Assembly: GCA_021161765.1 (NCBI GenBank)
Contig: JAGGZZ010000271.1
Coordinates: 1-17,135 of the forward strand
DNA length: 17,135 nucleotides
Direction: 5' to 3'
Source of the DNA: Candidatus Methanophagales archaeon
GTDB lineage: Archaea > Halobacteriota > Syntropharchaeia > Alkanophagales > Methanospirareceae
Of this stretch, positions 1 to 6,523 are shown piece after piece. The first letter of the stretch is position 1, and every line of letters starts with the position of its first letter. The position numbers and the translations under genes are program-made. A model generated the notes under the pieces. That model had not been told where the DNA came from. It did no database searches and saw nothing but the letters and a program-made list of their open reading frames with translations.

Positions 1-22
1 AAGCAATGAAAGGGCTTAATTA

Positions 23-126
23 CCACAGACAAGATGAAACGAGCAATACCGTTAAAAAATATGCCAGCCACCACCCCTCAAAAAAAATCCGTGTAAATCT
101 GTGTCTTAAATAGAAAGAAGCTATAC
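23..126 (+). repeat. Dispersed repeat copy upstream of ahbC
   Basis: The stretch starts with CACAGACAAGATGAAACGAG and continues through CCGTTAAAA, a C-rich spot, an A-run, ATCCGTGTAAATCTGTGT and CTTAAATAGAA. Nearly the same order of blocks recurs before ftsY at 12464-12550; the first 33 or so bases differ at about one position. It is the only content of the 176 bases before the first gene apart from the promoter. No coding potential was seen. Copies of this family also lie near 1414, 3590, 8893 and 14620. Confidence 0.8.
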
Positions 127-172
127 TTTAAATATATATACAAGAACATAGCAAACAACCAAAAAGTAGGAG
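127..172 (+). promoter_or_regulatory. Promoter and ribosome binding site of ahbC
   Basis: A T/A-rich TATA box (TTTAAATATATATA) lies at 127-140. Archaeal transcription usually starts about 25 bases after the box centre, here near 160, leaving a short leader that holds GGAG at 169-172, four bases before the ATG at 177. The Shine-Dalgarno sequence fixes this start. The box directly abuts the dispersed repeat. The start of transcription is an inference from spacing. Confidence 0.6.
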
Positions 173-176
173 TAAC

Positions 177-1361
177 ATGATTCGCATAACACAGCTTGTT
201 CATGGAAAGGGAACGGTTAGTGAAGCGCTAAAGCACCGCAAAAAATCGCCGCATCAGGTTCCAAGCAGGTTACTTGCATTTGCGGAAACGCGCAGACCCG
301 TGGTTTTCTGGAACATTACGAACAAATGCAACTTAGCCTGTACGCACTGCTACATTAATGCTCGACCCGAACTGAATATAGAACAGGAATTATCATTAGA
401 GGAGGCAAAGGCGTTCATTGACGACCTTGCCGAGATGCAAGTGCCTTTGCTTTTGTTCACGGGTGGCGAGCCGTTGGTACGAAAAGATTTCTGGGAACTC
501 GCGGCTTACACAACTGCGAAGGGGCTGAAAACCGCTCTGAGCACCAATGGCACGCTGATAACAAAGGAGGTTGCAGCAAGAATAAAGGCACACGGAATCG
601 AGTATGCCGGTGTGTCGCTGGACGGTGCGAAGGAGGAAACGCACGATGCCATCAGGAACCAACGAGGGTGCTTCAGAAAAGCCGTGCAAGCGTTGAAGAA
701 CTGCGCGGAAGTCGGGCTTAAATCAGGTATCCGGATTACCATTACGCGAGATAATTATCAAGAAATGGAAGACCTGCTTGACTTTGCCCGTGTCTTAAAA
801 GTGCCGCGGTTCTGCGTTTACTGGCTCGTTCCAAGCGGGAGGGGAAAAGAGATTTACGAGAAGCAATTAAAGCCCGAAGAAGTTGCACATATCTTTGACC
901 TGCTGTACCAGCGTGCACGGGATTTGGACCCCGAGGAAATGGAGATTCTTACGGTGGATGCACCTCAGGACGGCATTTACCTGCTGAATAAATTAAAAGA
1001 GGACAATAGTCCAGAATACGAAAACGCACTTAAATTGCTGGAATACACCGGTGATTCATGCAGTGCTGGCGACCGCGTTGCAAACGTTGACCCCGCAGGG
1101 AACGTGTATCCATGTCAATTCGCGCAGTTAGAAGAATTTAAAATCGGGAACGTTCGCGAGAGAAAGTTCAGCGAGCTGTGGAATGACGCCGAAAATCCTG
1201 TCCTCGCTGCGTTCCGCGAAAGGACGAAGTTCTTGAAGGGGAAGTGCGGTTCCTGCTCACAGAAGGATTTATGCGGCGGGGGATGTCGAATAAGGGCATA
1301 CGCAGAAGAGGGCGATATATGGGCTGAAGACCCGTTGTGTCCTATTGTCATCTCAAAGTAA
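177..1361 (+). CDS. ahbC: AhbC-type radical SAM/SPASM enzyme (12,18-didecarboxysiroheme deacetylase)
   Basis: This is a 394-residue radical SAM protein with a SPASM domain. The N-terminal CxxxCxxC is C51, C55 and C58, followed by TGGEP at 95-99. The C-terminal half has C295, C313, C357, C360, C366, C370 and C388, which would hold auxiliary iron-sulfur clusters. The opening (MIRITQLVHGKGTVSEAL, then PVVFWNITNKCN) and overall length resemble AhbC, which removes two acetate side chains from 12,18-didecarboxysiroheme to give Fe-coproporphyrin III in the siroheme-dependent heme pathway of archaea and sulfate reducers. The cytochrome c maturation genes 1.5 kb downstream fit a heme role, since Ccm needs heme. 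AhbD and NirJ are close paralogs, so the exact reaction is less certain than the family. A GGAG ribosome binding site supports the ATG start. Confidence 0.78.
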   Translation: MIRITQLVHGKGTVSEALKHRKKSPHQVPSRLLAFAETRRPVVFWNITNKCNLACTHCYINARPELNIEQELSLEEAKAFIDDLAEMQVPLLLFTGGEPLVRKDFWELAAYTTAKGLKTALSTNGTLITKEVAARIKAHGIEYAGVSLDGAKEETHDAIRNQRGCFRKAVQALKNCAEVGLKSGIRITITRDNYQEMEDLLDFARVLKVPRFCVYWLVPSGRGKEIYEKQLKPEEVAHIFDLLYQRARDLDPEEMEILTVDAPQDGIYLLNKLKEDNSPEYENALKLLEYTGDSCSAGDRVANVDPAGNVYPCQFAQLEEFKIGNVRERKFSELWNDAENPVLAAFRERTKFLKGKCGSCSQKDLCGGGCRIRAYAEEGDIWAEDPLCPIVISK

Positions 1362-1413
1362 ACAAGGGGGCACAGTCGAATTTTTCAGCGAAATTGCCAA
1401 ATCATTAAATTTC

Positions 1414-1499
1414 ACCACAGAGCACACGGAGAACGCAGAGGCATAAAGGTTATAGACACAGATAGATGTTAAAAATCAACAAGGTTAAACTTGATTTTT
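1414..1499 (+). repeat. Dispersed repeat copy, both repeat kinds joined, ending in a hairpin
   Basis: This copy joins the CACAGAG-type unit (ACCACAGAGCACACGGAGAA, with GCAGAGGCA following) to the ACACAGATAGATG unit and the block AATCAACAAGGTTAAAC. The last part forms a 9-base inverted repeat, AAAAATCAA (1471-1479) with TTGATTTTT (1491-1499). The same AATCAACA-GGTTA block occurs in the copies at 8893 and 14620. It fills most of the 175-base gap between ahbC and the next gene. It could also act as an ahbC terminator. Confidence 0.7.
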
Positions 1500-1502
1500 C
1501 TT

Positions 1503-1516
1503 TTGTTTAATTAAAT
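1503..1516 (+). promoter_or_regulatory. Putative TATA region for the membrane-anchored protein gene
   Basis: TTTAATTAAAT in this stretch is centred about 26 bases before the ATG at 1537. That is the spacing expected for a leaderless archaeal transcript, and no Shine-Dalgarno sequence is visible before the ATG. Confidence 0.4.
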
Positions 1517-1536
1517 CTAACGTCTAAGTAACAAAC

Positions 1537-2130
1537 ATGAACAACCACACACACAAAAAAATCCTCCTGGCTGCTATTGTTATCCTGCTGGTAGCGACAG
1601 CTACAGCAGCAGTGTCGTATTTCGGCTACATTGAGTTCCTGACTGAACCGCATGCTGCTGCTACACCGTCACATGAAGTGAACCCGAACGTAAATGTGAA
1701 TGCTTCTGCAATCGCTCCCGATGAACTCCTTGGCATGAAGAAGGTAGTAGTATCCTGCGGTGGGGATGCACTGCAGCGTGTAAAACAGTCGCATACAGGC
1801 AGTGTTGAGCATGTTGAAGACGTGGCAATCGTGCATTATATGAATATAAAAGAAGGTAAATTCCTGACCCTGTGGACGACCAGGTATCCAAACGAGACGA
1901 TTGCAAACGACGAGATGGAGAAGATGGTGGCAGGTATGCAGAAATGGGGAGGGAGTTGGGCATCCGATCTGAAGGAGCTTACAATCGCTGAGAAGCAGGT
2001 ATATCAAACGTCGTCAGACAATGTCTCGCACTACTTCTGGGCGGATAAAGAATGGGTGTTTTATATCATACCACACAACTTCACGGAAGACGAGATTGCA
2101 GAGGTTATTGGCTCAATCCCAATAAAGTAA
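1537..2130 (+). CDS. Membrane-anchored protein of unknown function
   Basis: I do not recognise this 197-residue protein. A short basic start (MNNHTHKK) leads into one hydrophobic segment at about residues 9-29, then an Ala/Asn/Pro-rich linker (about 38-62) and a soluble domain of about 130 residues. This is the layout of a protein anchored by an uncleaved N-terminal helix with its domain outside the cell. The linker and domain contain Asn-X-Ser/Thr sites, as in many archaeal surface proteins. The domain has one cysteine (C74) and no recognised catalytic motif; WTTRYPNETIANDEMEKMV and HYFWADKEWVFYI look like conserved core pieces of a small alpha/beta fold. It stands alone between ahbC and a convergent vapC gene. 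An accessory role in heme or cytochrome export would be guesswork. Confidence 0.7.
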   Translation: MNNHTHKKILLAAIVILLVATATAAVSYFGYIEFLTEPHAAATPSHEVNPNVNVNASAIAPDELLGMKKVVVSCGGDALQRVKQSHTGSVEHVEDVAIVHYMNIKEGKFLTLWTTRYPNETIANDEMEKMVAGMQKWGGSWASDLKELTIAEKQVYQTSSDNVSHYFWADKEWVFYIIPHNFTEDEIAEVIGSIPIK

Positions 2131-2156
2131 CCTGCATGGGAAGCTATTCAAATAAT

Positions 2157-2534
2157 TCAGTCGAACAATCTCAGCCCAAACCCGACAAATCTTTCAAAGT
2201 GCGTCCTGTTCAACGTTGAGAGCATAGCATCACGATTTATGCAAATTGCAGCAATCATTGTATCGAACCTGCCGACGGGTTTTCCAATCTTTTCGAGTGC
2301 CGATTCAAGCTTCGCAGACAGGAGCGCATCACTCCTTGTGTACTCTAAAATGTTGAATTCCATAAGCTCTTTTATAATCTCCTTTTTCACCTTATAAAAT
2401 CCATAAACTATCTCATGCAGGTTAATTGAAGTAGTTGCAACCTTATACCCTTCTATTTTTCCCAGGATATCCTCCCCCACTGCTGACTTCCTATCGAATA
2501 TCTCTATCAAGACATCAGTATCTAAGACAATCAT
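2157..2534 (-). CDS. vapC: VapC-type PIN domain toxin
   Basis: This is a small PIN-domain ribonuclease, the toxin of a VapBC module. The start chosen, MIVLDTDVLIEIF, carries the first metal-binding Asp; SINLHEIVYGF gives the central acidic residue and GRFDTMIAAICI the later Asp, in the normal PIN order. PIN toxins use these acids to hold Mg2+ and cut RNA. The frame is also open to a GTG at 2552 (six more residues), but family members start at the MIVLDT type of sequence, so I chose the ATG at 2534. It overlaps the end of the antitoxin gene by 20 bases, which indicates coupled translation. It converges with the membrane-protein gene, leaving only 26 bases between stop codons. Confidence 0.88.
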   Translation of the reverse strand: MIVLDTDVLIEIFDRKSAVGEDILGKIEGYKVATTSINLHEIVYGFYKVKKEIIKELMEFNILEYTRSDALLSAKLESALEKIGKPVGRFDTMIAAICINRDAMLSTLNRTHFERFVGFGLRLFD

Positions 2535-2757
2535 CGAAATCTCTCTTTTCACCTCTTTTCTTGTATATTTCCTTAAGAACTGCCTCCTTTTCTTCGCTGC
2601 TTAGATCAATGGTTTCCCTGATCTTTTTAAGCACGTCAATTCCTTTTCCTCTCCCTCCACCAATCATTCTTTCAATCAAATCACTGAGCGACTCATTTCC
2701 TTTCAGCATGCGAAGTTTTTCATAGACGTCATCCCGTATCGTTATCGTTTTTACCAT
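2515..2757 (-). CDS. vapB: VapB-type antitoxin (DUF217 family)
   Basis: This 80-residue protein begins MVKTITIRDDVYEKLRMLKG, the pattern of the archaeal VapB antitoxin family PF02697/DUF217. The N-terminal part should form a DNA-binding dimer, and the basic/acidic C-terminal tail should wrap the VapC toxin. A Gly/Arg-rich hinge (GGGRGKG) separates the halves. It is the first gene of the pair and would normally repress its own promoter. A TATA-like CTTTTAAG sits about 27 bases before the ATG on the minus strand, so the transcript is probably leaderless. Confidence 0.85.
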   Translation of the reverse strand: MVKTITIRDDVYEKLRMLKGNESLSDLIERMIGGGRGKGIDVLKKIRETIDLSSEEKEAVLKEIYKKRGEKRDFDDCLRY

Positions 2758-2779
2758 GCTTAACTTTAACTTCGAATAG

Positions 2780-2790
2780 CTTAAAAGGTT
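2780..2790 (-). promoter_or_regulatory. Putative TATA box of vapBC
   Basis: On the minus strand CTTTTAAGC lies about 27 bases before the vapB ATG, the usual archaeal TATA-to-start distance for a leaderless message. No ribosome binding site is visible between the box and the ATG. Autoregulation by VapB at this site is expected from the family but not shown by the sequence. Confidence 0.4.
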
Positions 2791-2859
2791 TCACCGCTAA
2801 AAAGATTTCATTCCGCAAAAAGAATTAACCCACGATGAGGGAAACATCAGAGAGAAGAA

Positions 2860-3561
2860 CTATTCTTCAAGCACGAACTCAAAAGTAAGAACCATTATCG
2901 CCGTTATCAGGAACAGAAAAGCGATTAACAGTCTCAATTCCGGCATTACTTCGGCTATACCCGAACCACTGATGATTTTTTTTGTTGCCATTACCGATGG
3001 GATAAGCACCGGCATACAAATAGGAATAAGGAGAAAAGAAAGAAGCAGAGTCTTGCCTTCCGAGAACATTACAAGCCCGGAAACAAAGGAACCCGCAAAC
3101 GCGAGTCCAATCGCACCCAAGAAACATACAAGCAATAGAGCGGGAAATCTTCCGCCCAGCTCGAGATTTAAAAAGATGATGGAAAACGGAATTAACACGC
3201 ATTCAACGAAAAATAGCAGTGCCGTTCCATAGATGATTTTCCCGAACAGGATTGCCAGCGATGAGCAAGGCAGGGTTTTCAGACCGCCAAGCGTTCCCCG
3301 GTCTGCTTCACGCGTGAATGAAGTGGTAAACACAAGGATACTTGAAAAGAAAAGGATAACCCATAGTGCCGCACCTGCCACTTCGGGGTCTGTCGCACCG
3401 CCGCCGCTACCGCTCCACGCAAAGCTGCAAATCAGTATGGAACCCACCGAAAAAGAAAGGATAGAGAGAATCTCATAAGAGCGCCGGAATTCTGTCCTCA
3501 GGTCTTTCTCCGCTATCCTCAATGCTGCTCTTTGAAATTCCCCGCTCCGGATATTTTTCAT
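2860..3561 (-). CDS. ccmB: CcmB, heme exporter membrane subunit
   Basis: CcmB is the membrane partner of the CcmA ATPase in cytochrome c maturation (system I), where the CcmABCD complex loads heme onto CcmE and releases it. The protein has 233 residues, close to the usual 220-230. Six hydrophobic segments are visible at about 31-49, 61-81, 103-131, 140-166, 171-191 and 208-230. FTREADRGTLGGL (82-94), after the second segment, matches the conserved cytoplasmic loop of the family. ccmA lies upstream on the same strand but is separated by 208 bases filled with repeats, so the two may no longer share one simple transcript. The start at the ATG before KNIRSGEF has GGAGG on a repeat-derived module 16 bases upstream, further than usual. 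Confidence 0.9.
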   Translation of the reverse strand: MKNIRSGEFQRAALRIAEKDLRTEFRRSYEILSILSFSVGSILICSFAWSGSGGGATDPEVAGAALWVILFFSSILVFTTSFTREADRGTLGGLKTLPCSSLAILFGKIIYGTALLFFVECVLIPFSIIFLNLELGGRFPALLLVCFLGAIGLAFAGSFVSGLVMFSEGKTLLLSFLLIPICMPVLIPSVMATKKIISGSGIAEVMPELRLLIAFLFLITAIMVLTFEFVLEE

Positions 3562-3612
3562 CGTTTATAAGGTATAACCTCCTTCTATTTGAGCAGACAC
3601 GGATTTACACGG
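3562..3612 (-). promoter_or_regulatory. Repeat-derived promoter-like module before ccmB
   Basis: Read on the minus strand, the bases just before ccmB are ATCCGTGTCTGCTCAAATAG followed by AAGGAGGTTATACC and TTATAAACG, then the ATG. The same AATAGAAGGAGGTTATAC core occurs on the plus strand before ftsY at 12532-12549, with weaker versions before ahbC and the cas4-like gene. AAATAG lies about 31 bases before the ATG, a workable TATA position; the TTATAA only a few bases before the ATG is too close to be one. Confidence 0.55.
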
Positions 3613-3745
3613 ACTAAGCGAGTTTAGAGGTTTAGTTCGTTAGCGGGCACAGGCACATGACCAAACCGCTATACCGCTATACCGCTATACCGCTATATTA
3701 TCCTCTGTGTTAATCTGCGTTAATCTGTGTCAACGATTTATTTTT
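3590..3745. repeat. Repeat-filled spacer between ccmA and ccmB, with an ACCGCTAT tandem array
   Basis: This spacer holds a copy of the ACACGGATTTACACGGACT-type repeat at 3597-3616, four perfect tandem copies of the 8-mer ACCGCTAT at 3665-3696, and then the reverse-oriented block TGTGTTAATCTGCGTTAATC at about 3705-3724. There is no coding potential. The array is short enough to vary in copy number by replication slippage. It separates two genes that are usually adjacent. Confidence 0.8.
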
Positions 3746-3769
3746 TCTTGTTGAAGCCCCCCTATCTCT

Positions 3770-4432
3770 CTAAAATGTCATTTCTCCAACTATTTTACCT
3801 TTATCGAGCAATATCCCTCTATCACAAATCTTCTTCGACCACTCCAGGGAATGAGACGATATCAATAGTGTCTTGCCTTTGCCTTCGTGACTTTTGAAGT
3901 AATCTACAAGCACGTCGCAGGTTTTCGTGTCCAGCCCGGAGAAAGGTTCGTCAAGCAGAATCAAATCAGGATCGTGGATTAACGCCCTCACGATGTCCGC
4001 CCTTTTTCTTAATCCATGTGAGAGCTGCTTCACATAGACGTTATACCAGCGTTTCAAACCCAAAAAATCCACCGTGGCGAGGAAGTCCTCTTCTCCTGCA
4101 TCGAACAGTTTCGCATAGAATAGCAGGTTCTCCCTGACGGTCAGTTCATCATAAAGAAAGCTTTCATGCGTTACTAATCCAATTCTTCTCCTTGTTTCAC
4201 CACCGTTTTTGAATGCGTCCGCACCAAATATTTTCACCGTTCCCGAAGATGGCGAGATATGCGTGGCGATTATTTTCAGCAATGTCGTCTTCCCCGCTCC
4301 GTTATGACCCGAGAAAGCCAAAAACTCGGATGCGCCTATTTCCAACGACACGGATTTTAACGCCTGCAAGTAGCCGTATCGCTTCGACACTCCGGTGATT
4401 TGCACTGCTATGCTGTTGTTATCTCCACTCAT
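3770..4432 (-). CDS. ccmA: CcmA, ATP-binding subunit of the heme-handling ABC transporter
   Basis: This is a 220-residue ABC ATPase. Walker A is GHNGAGKT (42-49), the signature motif is LSHGL (137-141), Walker B is LILLDEP (157-163) and the switch histidine is in ISSHS (H194). The Q-loop region reads GLVTHESFLYDELTVRENLL, which suits CcmA, with His where most ABC proteins have Gln. CcmA uses ATP to free heme-loaded CcmE from the CcmC/D complex. The small size and pairing with ccmB and ccmCDE identify it better than the motifs alone. It is divergent from the UPF0175 antitoxin gene, with a shared TATA box in a 62-base gap. Confidence 0.9.
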   Translation of the reverse strand: MSGDNNSIAVQITGVSKRYGYLQALKSVSLEIGASEFLAFSGHNGAGKTTLLKIIATHISPSSGTVKIFGADAFKNGGETRRRIGLVTHESFLYDELTVRENLLFYAKLFDAGEEDFLATVDFLGLKRWYNVYVKQLSHGLRKRADIVRALIHDPDLILLDEPFSGLDTKTCDVLVDYFKSHEGKGKTLLISSHSLEWSKKICDRGILLDKGKIVGEMTF

Positions 4433-4446
4433 AGCTTAAGTTTGAT

Positions 4447-4461
4447 ACTTTTATATAAAGT
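4447..4461. promoter_or_regulatory. Bidirectional TATA box between ccmA and the antitoxin-toxin-ccmCDE operon
   Basis: CTTTTATATAAAG is nearly symmetrical and is the only strong A/T box in the gap. Its centre (about 4455) lies about 24 bases from the ccmA ATG on the minus strand and about 40 bases from the plus-strand ATG at 4495. Both spacings allow initiation at or just before the start codon. One box could therefore drive both arms of the ccm cluster. An antitoxin binding here would affect both directions. Confidence 0.6.
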
Positions 4462-4494
4462 AAGACTTGATAAAGAAATATATTGGTAAAAGAA

Positions 4495-4803
4495 ATGAGC
4501 CTATTAATTCATGTATCGGATAAACACTTAAGGAATTTAGAAGAAATAATAAAGGAAGAGAAAGTCCTGAAAGCAGATGCGATTAGAGAGATTTTTGATC
4601 TGGGGATAAAGGAATGGAAATTGAGAAGGGCTTTGAGATTGTACAGAGAAAGAAAGACCACGCTGTGGAAGGCTGCGGAAATTGCTGAACTGACACTGCA
4701 TGAGATGATTGACGTCATAGACAAAGAGGGGATACCATACGACTATGACGTAGATGCCACTTTGGACTACATACGAAAGCTGAAGGTGAAGGTGAAGGGA
4801 TGA
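4495..4803 (+). CDS. UPF0175 family antitoxin
   Basis: This 102-residue protein resembles UPF0175 (PF03683): a short N-terminal strand (MSLLIHVSDK), a helical core with LKADAIREIFDLGIKEW, then KAAEIAELTLHEMIDVIDKE, which is the helix-turn-helix-like end of the family. Members act as antitoxins for PIN-like toxins of the DUF3368 family, the next gene here. The frame also opens at a TTG (4483), but the ATG at 4495 gives the normal family start and a leader of about a dozen bases after the shared TATA box. The stop overlaps the toxin start as ATGA, so translation is coupled. The C-terminus is Lys/Val-rich (LKVKVKG). Confidence 0.82.
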   Translation: MSLLIHVSDKHLRNLEEIIKEEKVLKADAIREIFDLGIKEWKLRRALRLYRERKTTLWKAAEIAELTLHEMIDVIDKEGIPYDYDVDATLDYIRKLKVKVKG

Positions 4804-5303
4804 TATTCAATACATCGCCAATCATATACGCTTCAAGACTTGGGATTCTATGGATATTCAAGAAGTTGTATGGAAAAATAATAATATCGAAAACCGTTTA
4901 CAACGAACTGAAGAGGAAAAAAGATGTTGTGCGGGGTTTGGTGGAAAAGGGAATGGAAGAGGAATGGATTATGGTTCGAGAAGGAAATACAGATTTGACG
5001 GACGAGATATTGTCTTTAAGCGACATCCATAAAGGAGAGGCAGAAACGATAGCAATAGCGTTAGAGAGAAATGACACCGTGGTAATTGATGAGAGGGCAG
5101 CAACAAGGATAGCAAGGGCTTACGGGATCAAAAGCGTGGGATTGATTGGTGTAATTGCCGAGGCGATAAAGGAAGAAGTAATCTCATATAAAGAAGGGGT
5201 AAAATATATTGAAGAACTTATAGAGAAAGGGTTTAGATTAAGTTATCGCGATTATAAAAGGATAATGAAAGAGATTGAAGGACTGGAGGAGCTAAGAGGA
5301 TGA
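4800..5303 (+). CDS. DUF3368 PIN-like toxin
   Basis: This 167-residue protein fits DUF3368 (PF11848), a PIN-like putative nuclease usually encoded after a UPF0175 antitoxin. It begins MIFNTSPIIYASRLG, the family's NTSPLI-type opening. It then has SKTVYNELKRKKD with the second acidic position, IHKGEAETIAIALE, and VIDERAATRIARAYGIKSVG, where DERAAR-type sequence is characteristic. The first residue of the PIN active site is Asn rather than Asp, as is common in this family. It overlaps the antitoxin by four bases (ATGA) and overlaps ccmC by four bases in the same way. Three genes thus form one tightly coupled block, which is unusual for a toxin. Confidence 0.85.
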   Translation: MIFNTSPIIYASRLGILWIFKKLYGKIIISKTVYNELKRKKDVVRGLVEKGMEEEWIMVREGNTDLTDEILSLSDIHKGEAETIAIALERNDTVVIDERAATRIARAYGIKSVGLIGVIAEAIKEEVISYKEGVKYIEELIEKGFRLSYRDYKRIMKEIEGLEELRG

Positions 5304-6007
5304 TCTTTACGAGCATAAGGATGATCATTGCGAGCGTAATGTACCTGAGGAAGAAGCCAGTTATTCTACTTTGCATCGCCGTAGCATTGAGCGTGGTCGC
5401 TTCTTATATGGCTTACGTTGCCGTCCAACCTGTAAGGGAAGACCTTTACTTCTCATATACGCACATACCCGCCGCCCTGATTTGTTTTCTCGCTTTTTTC
5501 GTCTCTCTCGTTGCGAGCATAATGTACCTGTGGAAGAGGAAGAGGGGATACGACAGGGCTGCGGAAGTTTCAACGATTTTAGGATTGGTTTATGGCGCGG
5601 TAGCGCTGATTTCCGGTGCGATTTGGGCAAATGCCGCCTGGGGGGCGTACTGGAACTGGGACCCAAAACAAGCAACCATGCTTATACTCTGTATTGCGTA
5701 CATGGGCTATCTATCGCTAAAACTTTCTATCGGGGGTGTCGAGAAACGAGCTTTGGTAGGTGCGGTGTACAATATCCTGGCTTTTTCCACCATACCCCTG
5801 ACTTTTCTTTCGGTAACCCTGTGGGGCTCACTCCATCCGAAAGCATCAGAAGTTACTATGTCTTTGCCGGTAAAGCAGACATTGTCGCTGAACCTTATAG
5901 CAGCTTTACTCTTTTTCGTTTATCTTTTGATAACGGCATTTGCAGTCTGGTCTTTAGAAGACCGTGTAAATAGATTAACATACGAAAAAGGAGAAGGAGG
6001 TGATTAG
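5300..6007 (+). CDS. ccmC: CcmC, heme-binding membrane protein of cytochrome c maturation
   Basis: CcmC binds heme on the outer face of the membrane and hands it to CcmE. The 235-residue protein has about six membrane helices and the tryptophan-rich heme-handling motif WGAYWNWDP at 114-122. Two likely axial histidines flank it: H55 (in THIPAA) and H179 (in SLHPKA). The motif resembles CcsA/CcmF as much as proteobacterial CcmC, but length, helix number and neighbours favour CcmC. The ATG overlaps the stop of the DUF3368 toxin gene, with GGAGGAGC at 5284-5291 as a possible ribosome binding site. ccmD follows after six bases. Confidence 0.9.
   Translation: MIFTSIRMIIASVMYLRKKPVILLCIAVALSVVASYMAYVAVQPVREDLYFSYTHIPAALICFLAFFVSLVASIMYLWKRKRGYDRAAEVSTILGLVYGAVALISGAIWANAAWGAYWNWDPKQATMLILCIAYMGYLSLKLSIGGVEKRALVGAVYNILAFSTIPLTFLSVTLWGSLHPKASEVTMSLPVKQTLSLNLIAALLFFVYLLITAFAVWSLEDRVNRLTYEKGEGGD
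5997..6004 (+). promoter_or_regulatory. Strong ribosome binding site of ccmD
   Basis: GGAGGTGA is a near-perfect anti-16S match placed inside the last codons of ccmC, nine bases before the ATG at 6014. It decides that the very short downstream frame is a real gene and sets its start; another ATG at 6018 is in a different frame. Confidence 0.8.
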
Positions 6008-6013
6008 AAAGAG

Positions 6014-6142
6014 ATGGATGTATATGGGATATTCGCCGTTTCGGTCATTTACTGGACGACACTGTTAGTACTCTTTGTATGGCTTAACCGACGACTGTCT
6101 GTGCTTAAAGAGAGGATAGTGGAATTGGAGGGAAGGAAGTAG
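6014..6142 (+). CDS. ccmD: CcmD-like small membrane protein
   Basis: A 42-codon frame translates as one membrane helix (roughly residues 5-24, GIFAVSVIYWTTLLVLFVWL) followed by a charged tail with RRLSVLKERIVELEGRK. This is the layout of CcmD, a tiny single-helix protein that stays with CcmABC and helps release heme-loaded CcmE. The gene sits exactly between ccmC and ccmE, where ccmD is found in system I operons. It has a strong ribosome binding site, and only nine bases separate it from ccmE. CcmD sequences are very poorly conserved, so the call rests on position, size and topology. Confidence 0.82.
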   Translation: MDVYGIFAVSVIYWTTLLVLFVWLNRRLSVLKERIVELEGRK

Positions 6143-6151
6143 AAAGGAGCA

Positions 6152-6523
6152 ATGAAAATCAAAGCGGTTCACATCATCGTTTTCGCGCTGGTCGCTCTAA
6201 GCGCTATTTTCGCATACGATGCCTTTTCGTCTTTTATCAATCCGTATTTAGCGGTCTCGGATGTCGCGGGGAATGAGGAGTATATTGGCAAAGAAATCCA
6301 GATTTTGGATACGGTTGCCAATGGGTCATTACATTTGGCTGAGGACGGCACGCTGCTTTTTGACCTCACTGACGGCAAAGCCACAATCAAGGTAACATAT
6401 TCGGGAGTGCAACCACAGGGCCTCAAAGAGGGGCAAAAAGCCGTTGCCATCGGAAAACTGACTGCACCGTATCACATGAATGCGACACAGCTATTGGTTA
6501 AATGTCCATCAAAGTATGAGTGA
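6152..6523 (+). CDS. ccmE: CcmE heme chaperone, CxxxY variant
   Basis: CcmE carries heme on the outer face of the membrane to the CcmF/H ligase. This 123-residue copy has an N-terminal anchor helix (about 5-24), then a small beta-barrel (OB-fold) domain with EEYIGKEIQILDTV, LLFDLTDGKATIKVTYSGV and VAIGKL. Classical CcmE binds heme covalently through the His of HxxxY. Here the place is taken by C118 in KCPSKY, giving CxxxY with Y122. CxxxY CcmE is known from archaea and from Desulfovibrio, where the system lacks CcmG and CcmH. The C-terminal tail ends one residue after the Tyr, shorter than in E. coli. A GAAAGGAGC ribosome binding site precedes the ATG. Confidence 0.92.
   Translation: MKIKAVHIIVFALVALSAIFAYDAFSSFINPYLAVSDVAGNEEYIGKEIQILDTVANGSLHLAEDGTLLFDLTDGKATIKVTYSGVQPQGLKEGQKAVAIGKLTAPYHMNATQLLVKCPSKYE

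Noticed and set aside
1471..1499. Riboswitch or regulatory hairpin before the membrane-protein gene
   Set aside because: The hairpin is only nine base pairs and belongs to a dispersed repeat found elsewhere in unrelated contexts; there is no aptamer-like structure.
4483..4494. TTG start for the UPF0175 antitoxin
   Set aside because: It would fit a leaderless start, but ATG at 4495 gives the usual family start and a normal codon. It cannot be fully excluded.
5371..5973. 200-codon open frame overlapping ccmC
   Set aside because: The frame is an out-of-phase shadow of ccmC; its product is Arg/Cys/Phe-rich with no family likeness, while ccmC has clear motifs.
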